Shown one piece after another: positions 44,182-55,751 of a DNA stretch of 64,000 nucleotides. The position numbers and the translations under genes were made by a program. The first letter of the stretch is position 1; each line of letters opens with the position of its first letter. This DNA comes from Polytrichum commune. Taxonomy: Eukaryota; Streptophyta; Polytrichopsida; Polytrichales; Polytrichaceae. The notes under the pieces were generated by a model. It had not been told where the DNA came from. It made no database searches and saw only the letters and a list, made by a program, of their open reading frames with translations. The stretch covers positions 27,650,001 to 27,714,000 of the forward strand of contig OX485804.1 in NCBI GenBank assembly GCA_950295325.1. Direction: 5' to 3'.

Positions 44182-44561
44182 AACTCTAACCTCCCTAATA
44201 TCATTCCCCTCCCTAATGTCATGCCGGTGGCAACCAAAGCGCACGTGATATTAAGGAGGTATGTATTATATACATGGATCCATGATAAAAATAAAAATAA
44301 AAAGACTTAGTGTAGCATGCGACACTATGGAACAACACAAAGCCAACATTGCAATAATGACAATAATTACGATGACGGCAACGAGATGCATGTCAACGTG
44401 TGCTTAGGTGGATTACTTTAATGTCAATACTTGTGATATATGGGAGGGAAATGTGACAACAACGAGGGAGATTTAGATTGAGAAATAGAGGTTCCTTACG
44501 GTTTCGTGATACAAGAGAGGGAGTGACATTAAGGAGGGGTGATATTACAGAGGTTAGAGTG
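44182..44561. mobile_element. TA-flanked MITE with pogo-like termini
   Basis: The left (A)ACTCTAACCTCCCTAATAT pairs with the right ATATTACAGAGGTTAGAGTG (with one insertion), and CCCTCCCTAATGTCA pairs with TGACATTAAGGAGGG. TA occurs on both sides (44180-44181, 44562-44563). 380 bp. The ends recall CAGTCCTACCTCTTTAATAC of the 4092-4951 element, so a distant relation is possible. Confidence 0.65.
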
Positions 44562-44563
44562 TA

Positions 44564-46149
44564 CATCTCAAGTCCCGTGCCCAAAAGATTTAGCAAACAT
44601 GGGAAAAGAATAAAGAAAGAAAAAATCCATGTCATGACAAAAAGTGATACGTTCCTTGGGCACATGGCTCAAGTGCAAAACTAGCACAAACTTATGATTG
44701 CACAAGGGTCAAGAAAATTATTGTCTTCTTGAAGAAGTTTTTCTTACATGTGCGCATACAATGAAGCGCCATCCATTCCATAAGCATCAAATTGTTGTGG
44801 AGAAAAGATTGAATGTCTGATTTATTGTGGCATATTGATTACAATGGTCTATGTGACTTGTCATGCAACACCAAGTGCTATGTGGCCTTCTCACTACACT
44901 ATTAATCCCATTTAGTGCGAGCTAGCTAATAATGCGTGTGGAAGATCAGTGAAGGTAATTTTAAATTTCTTCATGCCATGAACTTAGTGCCACCATAAAT
45001 ATCTAAGGTTTGGGAGCCCAAAGTGTTTTTACCATCGTTTTTGCCAAGTTTTGATAAGTAACTTGATGTTGCCATACAATTTTACAACACTTGAAGTTGT
45101 CATTGTTGTTGGACAATTGAGAATGATTCTCATAGTTGCGACCCCGGGCTTCAAAGCACCTTAGAGCATGCACTAATTTTCTTGAAATGAATGGTAAATA
45201 AGCATGTACTCATAAATTTAATATCACTTCTTAAAAATTACAGTCATCACTAACTTTGAGATTCACAAAATAATGTATGTTTTGGGAATTAATACCACAC
45301 ACACTAAATGGGATAAATAGTGTGGTTTTAACCAATGATTGCAATATAACTAATGCGGGTCGGTCATGAATAGTGTGTACCATACTCCATTCCGATATTT
45401 GGTGTAGCCTAAATGGGACTCATCCCCCTGACTTGCTATGAACGTTTGTGTAACACAAATTGGTTCAAGATTACCTACAGTGTGGTGCTCGCAACTCCCC
45501 ATGGTTCACATAGTTAGATAAACCTACAACCAATAAGAGATTTTTTGAATATTTTCTTCTAGTTGGACCCGCAAATTCATAAACTTGATTCATTTGCACT
45601 AGTACCACACTCATTGTACATTCAAGTTTGGTTAGGCACTTCTCCACCGAAGTTCAATTTCCATGTCATCTTTTGAGAGTTTCCAACCAATCGCACGATG
45701 ACACGTGGCTTTTTTGGGCTATAAATGACGAATCTATGCCTAATCTGAAATGCACTAATAATTACTGATATGATTTAATTTTATTGTACTTCTAGCAATG
45801 TGGTGTATAATCTTGTTTTCTCTAGAACATTTTGAACTAAAACAATGTTGTCATTAACTTGCAAGGCTCTCTTTTGCTAATTAACCCCCACAGGCTGAAG
45901 TTAAATTTCCTCAAAATCACCTAAACAAATTCAGTCCAATTGAACTGCTTACCAGAAAAACACAGGCACTCTTCTCATGGATACAACTGTACAAATGTCA
46001 TCTTTGTTAAATTATGATTGTTCACACAAATTCTCGAGCGTTTGCATGTTCAAAAGCATATTATTATAACGTAATCGTGTACGTTGGTATTTTATGGCAT
46101 ACGTGTAAATGGTCCGCCACCACCATGAATAAATTGTTCTTATCACTTC
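44564..46149. other. Gene-free spacer
   Basis: No gene or supported element recognised. Confidence 0.3.
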
Positions 46150-46154
46150 ATGAT

Positions 46155-46474
46155 TGTTATGATACTACCGTCGATGACAAGGTGTCCATAGACCCAACCT
46201 CGTTGTCGAGGACGCCCAGTCGTTGTAAACGCCTAATTGTTGAGGACGCCTAGCCGTCGCAGACACTTCGTCGTCGTAGAATGGCAACTAGGTTCCGATA
46301 CGGGGCCCCATCATCCTGAGAGGTGGTGATGATCAAAGGCTTTAAATAGATACTGAGGTTGAGAGAGAAACCAATCGAAATCTCGGTCTTGCTCTCTAGT
46401 TCTCAAAAATTATATGATCTTGGTTGCGTGATATGCTTTTCATTTCGTATTCATTTCGTACCGATCTTGTAACA
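46155..46474 (+). repeat. 5' LTR of the copia element
   Basis: 320 bp, TGTTA...TAACA ends. It aligns along its length with 50587-50873 (GTCGATGAC, AGAATGGCAACTAGGTTCCG, GGTGGTGATGATCAAAG, CTCTCAAARATTATA). CGTTATTAGCACGAGGCTC follows directly and is a plausible primer-binding region of the CGTTATCAGCACGA type. Confidence 0.9.
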
Positions 46475-46765
46475 CGTTATTAGCACGAGGCTCGAAGCAA
46501 TAAAGTTGTGATTTTATAGTGGAGTTTTGTTGAACAGTATTTTTGTTGAGTGTTATAATGTGAAGAAAAGAAATGTGTAGCCAAACATTATATGAAGAAG
46601 AGAAAGGTGTATAGCGTGTATGATATTCCGTATAGAATTTGTAGCATTCAATTTGGGATTTGAAATTGTTGTATCTCTGAAGCCATTAGCGGTTTAAAGA
46701 GAAGAAGAAATGTTTAAGATGATAGTACATACATATGTGTCTCTAGAGATGTTTACTCACTAATG

Positions 46766-46894
46766 TCTACAAGAATTTTATTGAGTTTTCAAGACATTCA
46801 ACGCAAGGGTTTTCACCTTTGTAAAGTTGAGGAAGACAATCAAGAGTTGGTGCAGATTTTGAATCATGATGGATTCCAATTGAAAATATCATAA
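46766..46894 (+). pseudogene. copia Gag-Pol fragment (pre-integrase region)
   Basis: The frame reads STRILLSFQDIQRKGFHLCK and then VEEDNQELVQILNHDGFQL before TAA. It matches the SxKDIRxNGYHxET...E pattern just upstream of integrase in plant copia polyproteins. The integrase core itself was not found. Confidence 0.5.
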
Positions 46895-47174
46895 CATACT
46901 TTTCATGTATGTACATCGTTCCTTCAAATTTGTTTGTCTAAGGGGGAAGTTGTTGCATTTTATGTAAATATATGGTATAAGCACATGAGACACATGAGAA
47001 TTCAATAACGAGGCGAATTATTTCCAACACAAAATGACACGAACGTCAAGTGTCAAATTTGTTAAAAGATCCTCGTACACAAGAATTTGAAAGAGAGGTT
47101 GACACATTTTGCATTTAAATCAGTTAGCTGATAGATTATCCGATTCATTCAATAATACAACAAATGTGACTAAG

Positions 47175-48155
47175 TGTCACAACCCTTATTAGCTTCCCTT
47201 AACTAACTTAGTCATTTTTTGAAATTCTAGCAAGGGTCACGAGTGCTAACCCTTCGCATTCCGCCATGCTAATGGTTAGCTCCCCATACCACGGACCTTA
47301 TAGTTCACAGGAGGGGAACCAACCCTCTTACTTTGCTTTCGGGACTTACCCCTTAATTGGTAACCAATTCTTAGATGTGAACTTCCATTCATAGGAGTCC
47401 AATCTTATGATGATCATCGCATTGCCGGAGTAACACCACAACAACCTGAGCCATACTAGGCAACTATGCCCTCACAGTGGACCAATGCCCATGGAGGTTG
47501 TGCCGTTCGGCCTCGGACAGGTTTGGCGGCCACACCGCCTCACCCATATAAGCCTCTAAGACTTTTGGCAGGGCCCCTACCCCACCGTCAAGAAACTTTT
47601 TGTCTCTCTATCAAGAGTTGGGGCCAAACAGACATTTCTCCTTAGCAGATGGGGTTGGAAGCCCTCAACAGCTTTAGAACACCATAACTTCCTTGTATGA
47701 TCTTTCATGCTCACATCCAACCACTCCAACGTCATTTGCGTTTTGCGTAGATGCCGATGCATTCCTCACTTGCCTCATTGGGACAAGTATTAAGGAAATT
47801 ATGCATGTTCAAACCTTGGCAGTCCCGGGAGCCACTCCCAGGCCACTGTTGTCCTAGAGCGTTGTTCCGAGACAACGCCCCACTCAAATTGCCATATCTC
47901 CTAGTTCACACCTCTAATTGAGGTGTTCATAGGCATTCTAGAATCCGCACGCCATAAACTATGCATAGCATATGACCATACCCTCGTGACTCCTAATCTC
48001 TGTGGGTGGGAGGCATTCCCAACTACTGGGGCCCCCGCCCACACTAGGATCATTTGGGCCCTCCCACCAACGGTGCCACAAGTCCCGGGTGTCACTCCGG
48101 GGTCCCCCTTGTGCCCATGGCATTTCAAACATTCCTCATGAAGAGGTGTGTGACA
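47175..48155 (+). mobile_element. Nested solo LTR
   Basis: 981 bp beginning TGTCACAACCC and ending GTGTGTGACA, with a perfect 5-bp duplication CTAAG (47170-47174, 48156-48160). The start resembles TGTCACACCC-type LTRs of plant gypsy elements. No internal domain is present, so the element was probably lost by LTR-LTR recombination. Removing it rejoins the copia internal sequence. Confidence 0.85.
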
Positions 48156-48488
48156 CTAAGTCACACATTCATATTACTAATGTTCTTATTTATCTAGAGA
48201 CACCCGCTATGTAAACCACACTCATGAAGAGAGGTCGTGGTAGAGATCTTCAACCTCGCAAACGACGTACTCAGAAGGAGGTACGTGCGGTATGCAAAGG
48301 TGTGTTTCCAAACATTGATCGAGTTGGATGACTATGAAAGAAAAACACCGGTTGACTCAACAAAGATTGCAATCAACTTTGTGAAGACATGAAAGTTATG
48401 GGATCGTACACATGTAAACCTAGATGATGCCTTTTGTTTTCATTTATCACAATATTTGGACGATGATTGTGATCCAACTATTGTAGCT

Positions 48489-50000
48489 GACGCTCGTAGT
48501 CGAAGTGATTGGCCCATGTGAGAAGAGGCCATGAGATCCGAACTAGAGTCTCTAATATCGAGGAAGGTGTTTAGTTTAGTTGAGACTACGCCAAAAGGAA
48601 TTAACCCAATGGGTTGTAAATGGGTGTTTGAGAAGAAACGAGACAAGTTTGGAAACGTTTCCCAGTATAAAACACAACTAGTTGCCCAAGGTTTCATCCA
48701 ATAGCCAGGCATTAATTATGAAGAGACGTATTCCGTTGTGATGGACTCAATTACGTTCATATATCTACCAAGTCTTGCAGTTGACAAGAAATTGGAAACA
48801 AGGTTGATGAATGTAATAACTGCGTACTTGTATGGTAGTTTGGATACTGACATATATATGAGGATCCTTGCGGGGTTGGTGGAATTCCAAAACTCTCAAA
48901 GACAACCATAATGCCTTAAACTTGAAAGAGCATTGTATGGCCTTAAACAAGCCGGTAGGATGTGGTACAAACATCTAAGAGATTTTTTAATAAATCGGGG
49001 TTTTATAAATGATAAGGTTTGTTCATGTATTTTTATTAAACAGACTCATAGAAAACTAGTTATCATGGCTATATATGTTGATACCTCAAAATCATCGGTA
49101 CGACTGACGCCATCTCTGAGATTATTTCTCATCTCAAATATAAATTTGAGATGAAAGATCTTGGTGAAAATACCGTATGTCTTGGCTTACATGTTAAACA
49201 CGTGGCTTATAAGAAGTATTTTTCTGCATCAGAGTTTGTATACTCGCAAACACTCAAACGTTTCTCAATGGATGCGGTTCACCCACTAAGTTCCCCATTG
49301 GTGGTACAATCATTGGATCTAGTCAAAGATGAGTTTAGGCCATGTGATGAGGAGAAGAAATGTTTGGGACCTGAAACTCCATATTTGGCAACAATAGGTG
49401 CATTAATGTATTTGGCAAATTGCACCATGCCTGACATTGTATTTGCCATTAATTTATTGGCTAGATTTAGTGCTAGGCCAACAAAACGACATTGGAATGG
49501 TGTCAAACATATACTACGATACCTCAAGGACACTAAGGATCTAGGATTGTTTTATAAGATTGTAGAAGATAGCAACATTAAAAGATATGTGGATGCGGGT
49601 TACTTTTCCAATCCACATAAAGGAAAATCATAAACTGGTTATGTTTTCCTTAGACAAAGAACGTCAATATCTTGGAAATTAAGAAAGTAAGGCCTTGTAG
49701 CAATATCGTCAAACCATTCAGAATTCATAGCCTTGCACGAGGCTTCCCACGAATGCATTTGGTTGAGACTGGTGGATGGCTTCATCAAAGGTTTTTGTGT
49801 TTTTTCTAATGTTCCAAAATCTCCAACAGTGATCTATGAAGATAATGTGGCATGCATTGCTCAGATAAAGGCGGCCTACATCAAAGGATACTGAATCAAG
49901 CACATCTTACCAAAGTTCTTTTTTACCCATGAATTATTGGGATCATATATAAATGTGATACAAGTTAGGTATTCTGATAACCTAGTAGACTTATTCACTT
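48489..50000 (+). pseudogene. copia reverse transcriptase and RNase H remnant
   Basis: RT landmarks in order are PMGCKWVFEKKRD, LYGLKQAGRMWYKHL and MAIYVD (the catalytic YVDD reads YVDT before a frameshift near 49085). From 49151 a 160-codon frame carries MKDLGE and HWNGVKHILRYLKDTKDLG; later frames carry RNase H-like SISWKLRK, HEASHECIWLRL and IYEDNVACIAQ. Stops at several points (for example TGA after WPM, TAG after VAQGFIQ) make it non-functional. Confidence 0.9.
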
Positions 50001-50184
50001 AATCATTACCAACAATTAGGAATAGGCAGATTATTCATGGAATAGGGACGCGGAGGATTTCATCCCTACATAACATGTAAATAATCATGTCTAGGCCCTT
50101 CCATTATTTATTCCTTCATGGTAAGGTTTTTAATGAGGGAATGCAACATGATGTCTAAAATAGACTCATTGTGTCTAGGGAGAG

Positions 50185-50873
50185 TGTTAGAGCATCCTCA
50201 GTCGGTCTAGGTAAAGCTCATTGCAAACCAAAACCTATCTTTTGACTGACCTAAAATTAGAAACTGAAATTACCATCATTAGAAGCACACCTAAATAAAC
50301 GTGAGATATTTCTCAAGAAAAAAGAATTGTAAAAATTTGACGTAGGTGAAATCCCTCATTGAAAACACCACATTTTCAAAATTTAGAGGGAGTGCACCAA
50401 ATCTTGCTTTAAAATGGAAAGATCCTCCCACACTCCCTCCAAATTTTTGACATTTAGAGGGAGTGTGGGAGGATCTGTCCATTTTAAGCAAGATTTGGTG
50501 CACTCCCTCTAAATTTTGAGCAATTTTAAGCAAGATAGGTCTTGGTTTGCAGTGAGCTTTACCTAGACCGACTGAGGATGCTCTTATGACACTACCGTCG
50601 ATGACTAGGTGTCCGTAGACCCAACCTCGTCGTCGAGGACGCCCAATCGTTGTAAACGCCTAGCTGTTGAAGACGCCTTGTCGTCGTAGAATGGCAACTA
50701 GGTTCCGGTACAGTGCCCCATCATCCTAGGAGGTGGTGATGATCAAAGACCTTAAATAGACACCGAGGTTGAAAGAGAAATCAATTTAACTCTCGGTCAT
50801 GCTCTCTAACTCTCAAAGATTATACGATCTTGCTTACGTGATATGCTTCTCATTTTGTACTCATTTTGTAACA
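50185..50873 (+). repeat. 3' LTR of the copia element, split by a MITE
   Basis: LTR bases are 50185-50189 (TGTTA) and 50587-50873, together 292 bp. Compared with the 5' LTR it lacks some of the GTCGCAGAC region and about 15 bp near the end. Confidence 0.9.
50190..50583. mobile_element. Palindromic Harbinger-like MITE in the 3' LTR
   Basis: The left GAGCATCCTCAGTCGGTCTA and right TAGACCGACTGAGGATGCTC are perfect inverted ends extending about 50 bp. TTA is duplicated at 50187-50189 and 50584-50586. The interior forms a second long hairpin: TTTAGAGGGAGTGCACCAAA pairs with TTTGGTGCACTCCCTCTAAA. 394 bp, non-coding. The 5' LTR preserves the empty site. Confidence 0.92.
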
Positions 50874-51249
50874 ATGATCACTTATTGCATGGAGCCCAGT
50901 GGGTACTTCTTTTGCACTCGTAAGTTAGATGTGCTACGGATGTGAGGCTTGGGCTTTGTAGCATCCATATAACTCATCCATCTTATATGAAGAGTCTATT
51001 TAAAGAATTTTAGTTAAAGAAGTTCCCTAGAAGTTAAAGCTCAATTCATTTCAGCTTGGTATTTAAAGAGTCGAATACTTCAAGGCATATAAATTGCATG
51101 CGATATAGTACCTCCCTATGTTCTCACCTTCTGAATGGATGAAATAACCATAGACACCATGAAACTCTAGCCACTAATATAACCTTCGGTTCATGTTATC
51201 TAAGGCAAGCATGCCATTATAACACATTTTTAACTTTCCACCAATTAGT

Positions 51250-51371
51250 GCAAGATGATCAGCAAACCCAAGTCATGCCCATAGCCATCTTTCTCATAAA
51301 TTTTGGAACTCATGCAAATATCTTATTTATTGTCAGCATGAAGACTCGCTTTCTTACTAAGCATTCATACA
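51250..51371. repeat. Dispersed repeat R1, left part (target of the LINE)
   Basis: CCATAGCCATCTTTCTCATA and AATATCTTATTTATTGTCAG match 43356-43410 and 14180-14240. The repeat continues at 54531 after the LINE, with CTACTAAACCTAGAATCATT. Confidence 0.55.
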
Positions 51372-54300
51372 AGCCAACTAAGGCCAGGAATAAGCTTCTT
51401 AGGGATCAATTGCAAAGGGTAGTAGATAGGAAAGAGGACAGGCATAAAATCCGGTCTCAAACCCGATGGATGCAATTTGGGGATAGAATGAATAAACACT
51501 TATTCTCCTCATTAAGGGAGCGATCGGCGGGTGCGCTTATCACATCACTCTATGATGAAGACAATACAATTGTCTCCTCAAGCGCATACCTAACTAGAGT
51601 CTTTAACTCTTTCTACTCCAAATTGTACGCGAACCCAAGCTTGGACGAGCAACAAAAGGAGTATGAGGAGGAACTACTAAATTATGTACCAAACAAAATT
51701 TCACTAAATGTCCAGAGGATTATGGAAGCCCCGCATACTGAAGAAGAACTCACCAATGCGATCTAGGCACTTGCAAAAGGAAAAAACCCATGCCCAAATG
51801 GGTTGATGGCCAAATTCTTCCAATCTTACTAGAGCTTCATGAGTGATGACTTCATAAGGATGGTAAATGAGTTGTTAACAAGTAACCAATTTCCAAAAGG
51901 GATAACAAGAGGACTTATTGTATTACTCTTCAAAGAAGGGGACCACTCGAGATTAACTAATTAGCGATTGATCACGCTCCTCAACACCATCTACAAGATC
52001 TTTGCTAAAGCCTTACAACGGCGGCTCCAAGCATTGTTGATTAGGCATTTATGTTCCAAGTTATGATGAAACTAGGAATGCCAAGCACCTTTGTCAAAAT
52101 GATTAGAATGTTGTTTCATGACGCAACGGTCTCTGTTAATATCAACTACCAAGCGACAAAGCTTTTCAAACTTCATAGAGGAGTTTGCCAAGGTTGTCCT
52201 CTGGCCCCCTATTTATTAATTATAACGGGAGAGGCACTTAATGCAACACTTAAACATGCAATAGGAATTGGTAACCTCAAGGATGTTACCCTTCCATGAT
52301 GCAATTCCCAACAAATTATCAGCCAAAATGTTGATGACGCGTCATTCACAGTAAAAGCAGAAGAAACTAGTGTATATAACCTTGTAGGATCCTCCAAAAT
52401 TTTAGAATTGCCTCTAGATTGAAGATCAATTGGCATAAGAGTGTTGCGTATTGGTGCAGCCGGGAACGACCGCCAAGATGGGTGGGAAAATACCAATGGG
52501 AGTGAACCACATTTGGAGGTTTGTCAAGCCTATAAGACACGTCGTTTGGACTACAACTAGAATTGTAGGATGTTGACCAATTTCTGATAAACATGGTCAA
52601 AGGCAAACTCAAGTATTGGAGTTCTACAAACTTGTCACTTGCACGGCAAACCCTCATCGTTCTGATGTTATCCCTCTGGTACTTTATCGCAGTTTGGGTT
52701 GGGTCTAAGAGAGTTTTTGGGAGAATAAAAGCTCTACTTCGCAACTACCTTTGGTCTAGATAAGAGAAATACAACCATAACACGTGTAAGTTGGGACAAT
52801 TGCACAATGCCTAAGAAAGTAGGAGGCCTTAGTCATATCTTGCCCGATGATGTTGTGAAAGCTCTCATGAGCAAATGAGTTATTCAAGCTCCACTTCTTG
52901 GCACGTCGAACCTCCAAATTATACCAAGGTACCGCATCATGCAATCGCAACCTTCTCCCCACGGTCCATGGGGTCCTGCTTCCTTGTGGTTGTTTTCCCC
53001 ACAATTCTCTACCAAAGGTGGATCCAAAGTTTGGCATCACCTTACTCAATCGTGGAAGGTGATGGCAAAGACGGTGACATACCTCCCTCCGATATTATGC
53101 ACCTCAATCTCTTGTAGAGGACGGAATACCAAGGTCTTTACTTTGGCATTATCATGAGTAGGGCTTGCACCTTGTATAGAATAGGATTGAGGTACTTTAG
53201 GGTTATTTGGGACCCCGGGAAATATGACTTTCTAAACTTGGATACTTCCAAAATATAATTTCCCTGAAAGAGGTCTACCAAAACTTTTGGCTTAAATTAA
53301 TTGAATTCTACGAAGCTTTCCGTAATAGGATGCTCAACCAACAAAATGCCAAGCTCACTTCACATGAATGGGTTGGCTGCTACAGAAACACGGAGAATGC
53401 ATTGCCGGAATGGGTTGTCGTCGTTGGGTACCTCGAGGAATTTAGCCATGGCCTTGTTCAGACAACGCTGAGTTCATAAGTATTTTTCCCAAACCTACCG
53501 TGGGTTTGCAATATTTCACCCTTACTAAGATTAAACCAAATAATGAGAAAGCAACACCATCAACAACCTTCGAGAGTTGGATGGCACGCGGTAGGGTGGA
53601 TAGCCTTACAAGAGGAAGCAGTAAAACTTGATTACAATTTGTTCTTTGGGAAACTTAATCAACTTTTCTTTTACCTTGTTCGTTGGTAGTGACCAGAGGT
53701 AACTTTTTTTTTGCTTACTCAGCCAAAGAAGGAAATAAGTGGATCACTAATCAAGTGGCCCTTGAGAAGCCAATTCTACACAAATGGCTGAATGAAACCT
53801 CCCTAAGTGAAATATCATCTAATACAAAGCTAAGGCACAAAAAAACGTGGCATTTCTCTGGTCGGTCATCCATAAGGTAGTGGCAGTTAATGAATGGCGA
53901 GGTAAAATCTTAGTAGAGATTGACAAAAGTTGCCCTCACTGCAGTCCTTAGTCAGTGGAGTTGGTGGAATATAGGTTCTACAGTTGGCCACTCGCTCAAC
54001 AAAGGTGGCGATACGTGGCCAACATCATTCGGGAGCTCTTTGCCAAAAAAGGGAATCCATGTCCACTGAAGTCCTCTTCTATGATGCAATGCCTCTTTGA
54101 TCAACCTTTGTGCAAGACTCTTCAACAGTTCAGTCGCATTTGGTTATTTTTAGAGGTGATATTCCGTGGATTATCTAGCACCAACGAAATGATATGGTTT
54201 TTAACAATTTGCAATGGCCCATTGAGAAAGCACGTCAAGTCATTTGGGACGCCTTGCATGATTATGGTAGGATTGAGTGGGGACGGATTCTTGAGGACTT

Positions 54301-54530
54301 GGAAAAGGCCCTGGACGTGGCATACCAAGACGTTCTTAATAAATTCGATTCGACTTGGGGGGTCAAAGGCCTTATTGTGACCCGGAGCAATGTAGTTGTC
54401 ACTTGGAAAGTTAGGCCACAAATGGACATTATTTCTTGATATCCACTCGGGTCGCATTAGTTCGCCCATGTTTGGTTGTATTTCAGTTACTCTCTTGCAA
54501 TTGAATTTTCAATTTGTGCAAAAAAAAAAA
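51372..54530 (+). mobile_element. LINE (L1-like) retrotransposon, 5'-truncated, decayed
   Basis: 3159 bp ending in a poly-A run (54520-54530). It is flanked by a 15-bp duplication CTAAGCATTCATACA (51357-51371) / CTAGGTATTCATACA (54531-54545), 13 of 15 identical. The endonuclease domain is missing at the 5' end. Coding remnants in order are RSQTRWMQFGDRMNKHLFSS, GKNPCPNGLMAKFF, KEGDHSRLTN and RLITLLNTIYKIFAKALQRR, then RGVCQGCPLAPYLLI, QNVDDASFTV (a degraded YADD active site) and the zinc-binding IDKSCPHCSP...HRFYSWPLAQQ region. Residues between QRRLQALL and FQVMMKLGM, normally containing the FSKAYD catalytic motif, are deleted. Many stops and frameshifts. Confidence 0.9.
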
Positions 54531-54740
54531 CTAGGTATTCATACAGATCCCCCCTCCCAATTTTGTTGGCTACTAAACCTAGAATCATTAACAATTTTTG
54601 AACACGTAATTCAATCTCTTTTAAACTCATGTCTTTTTGACGATCTGTTCTTAAATCCACACCTAACAACACACCACTCAAATAACGCATGTCCGTCTAA
54701 AACGAGTAACCAAATTAGGGCCGACTACAGCACACAGTGC
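54531..54740. repeat. Dispersed repeat R1, right part (after the LINE)
   Basis: GTTGGCTACTAAACCTAGAA, TGAACACG, CATGTCTTTTTGACGATC, TCCACACCTAACAACACACC and ACTCAAATAA align with 14270-14400. Confidence 0.5.
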
Positions 54741-54785
54741 CTCACTCATTCGAGATTGCACATGCAAAGTTATTATTATCCCCTA

Positions 54786-55011
54786 CACTGAACAGGAAGC
54801 ACCAGCTGCTCGATCGGTACAGACGAACTGGTTAAGTTTGAGAAAGAACCGCTTGAAGTTCAAGGCTTCATGCACATCACCAATTATTTTAAAGGAATTC
54901 ATAGACTATACCCAAAAAACCGAAAGCATGTCTGTCACCCGGCCGGTTGGGACTTGGAAGCACTAGGATACAGTACTGGCTGACGATGCCCTAAAATCTG
55001 CTCGGACACTG
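54786..55011 (-). mobile_element. hAT MITE, family A1, copy 4
   Basis: Inverted orientation: it begins CACTGAACAGG and ends GCTCGGACACTG. The flanking 8-mers ATCCCCTA and GTCCCCAG share TCCCC. Interior GAACTGGTTAAGTTTGAG and AACCGCTTGAAGTTCAAG are the complement of the family core. Confidence 0.75.
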
Positions 55012-55523
55012 GTCCCCAGCTTGTTGCCTAGGCCAACAGTTTAATTTAGATCAGGTTTGGTTGTCGAGGTTCCACTTTAATTGGCACTCCCAAGATGTTG
55101 GAGACAGGCAGGCATCCCGACTATAAAAATCCCGTGTCTAGCTATGTGTTGTGAAAATTAGGGTTGTGATTGCTCATCCATAGACCATGAACTCGTCCCA
55201 CATATAGAAGATGCCTTATTCCGCAGTACGGTACGAGTTCATGGTCTACATTTCATGGTCCGAGTTCTTAAGAAATTGATTTACAAAGCCGTTGGGCCCC
55301 GGCCCTCACTAGGTGTCAACCGAATGTGGACCAAGAGGAATGACCATGCGGCAAGAAGTGGATGTGCTGATTTTTCTAATATAAGCCCAAAAAGGGCAGT
55401 TTTGGGAAAAAAATGAAGTTTGACCATCTTGTTGACTTCAATTTGCCTTCACTTGCCTACACATGCCTTCACTTATCTTGTCACTTAGTTTTTGTCTTCT
55501 TTTCGCCTTCAAATTCAGCAAGT

Positions 55524-55751
55524 ATGGTCGAAATGGAGGAGAGGAGGAGGAAGCTAGTCGTGCTACTAGGATTGTACATCTTTTTGTACATGCTTGTGAA
55601 GAATGATGTGGGCATTCAAACACTGATTTTGCAAGGAGAATGGGAAAAATTTGCAATTTTGAGCGTGGTTTACAAAAGCATTGGACGTAGAGAGAGGAAC
55701 ATATGGAGTCAAGAGAGGTCTTCTCACAACAATTTTTACAAAAATGAGTGA
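55524..55751 (+). CDS. Short ORF in the H2 element (75 aa), possibly a transposase N-terminus
   Basis: It reads MVEMEERRRKLVVLLGLYIF then LYMLVKNDVG and ends in KNE. A basic start followed by a hydrophobic stretch, then a polar C-terminal half. It lies between transcription-neutral flanks of a Harbinger-like element, so it could be the surviving first part of an element protein. I cannot identify a DDE motif. No signal for splicing was evident. Function unknown. Confidence 0.35.
   Translation: MVEMEERRRKLVVLLGLYIFLYMLVKNDVGIQTLILQGEWEKFAILSVVYKSIGRRERNIWSQERSSHNNFYKNE

Larger units (their letters stand above)
46155..50873 (+). mobile_element. Ty1/copia retrotransposon, complete ends, decayed, with two nested insertions
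   Basis: The LTRs begin TGTTATGA and end TTGTAACA. The element is flanked by a perfect 5-bp duplication ATGAT (46150-46154, 50874-50878). The 5' LTR is 46155-46474; the 3' LTR is 50185-50873, interrupted by a MITE. Internal order is pre-integrase fragment (46766-46894), nested solo LTR (47175-48155), RT and RNase H remnants (48489-50000), purine-rich CTAGGGAGAG before the 3' LTR. Most of gag and integrase is missing and the pol remnant has stops and frameshifts, so it cannot encode its own mobility. Confidence 0.92.

Noticed and set aside
43884-44237. 117-codon minus-strand open frame
   Set aside because: It runs into the TA-flanked MITE at 44182 and shows no family motif.
46155-50873. Intact autonomous copia element
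   Set aside because: Ends are intact but the coding region has stops, frameshifts and missing gag/integrase, so only a decayed copy is supported.
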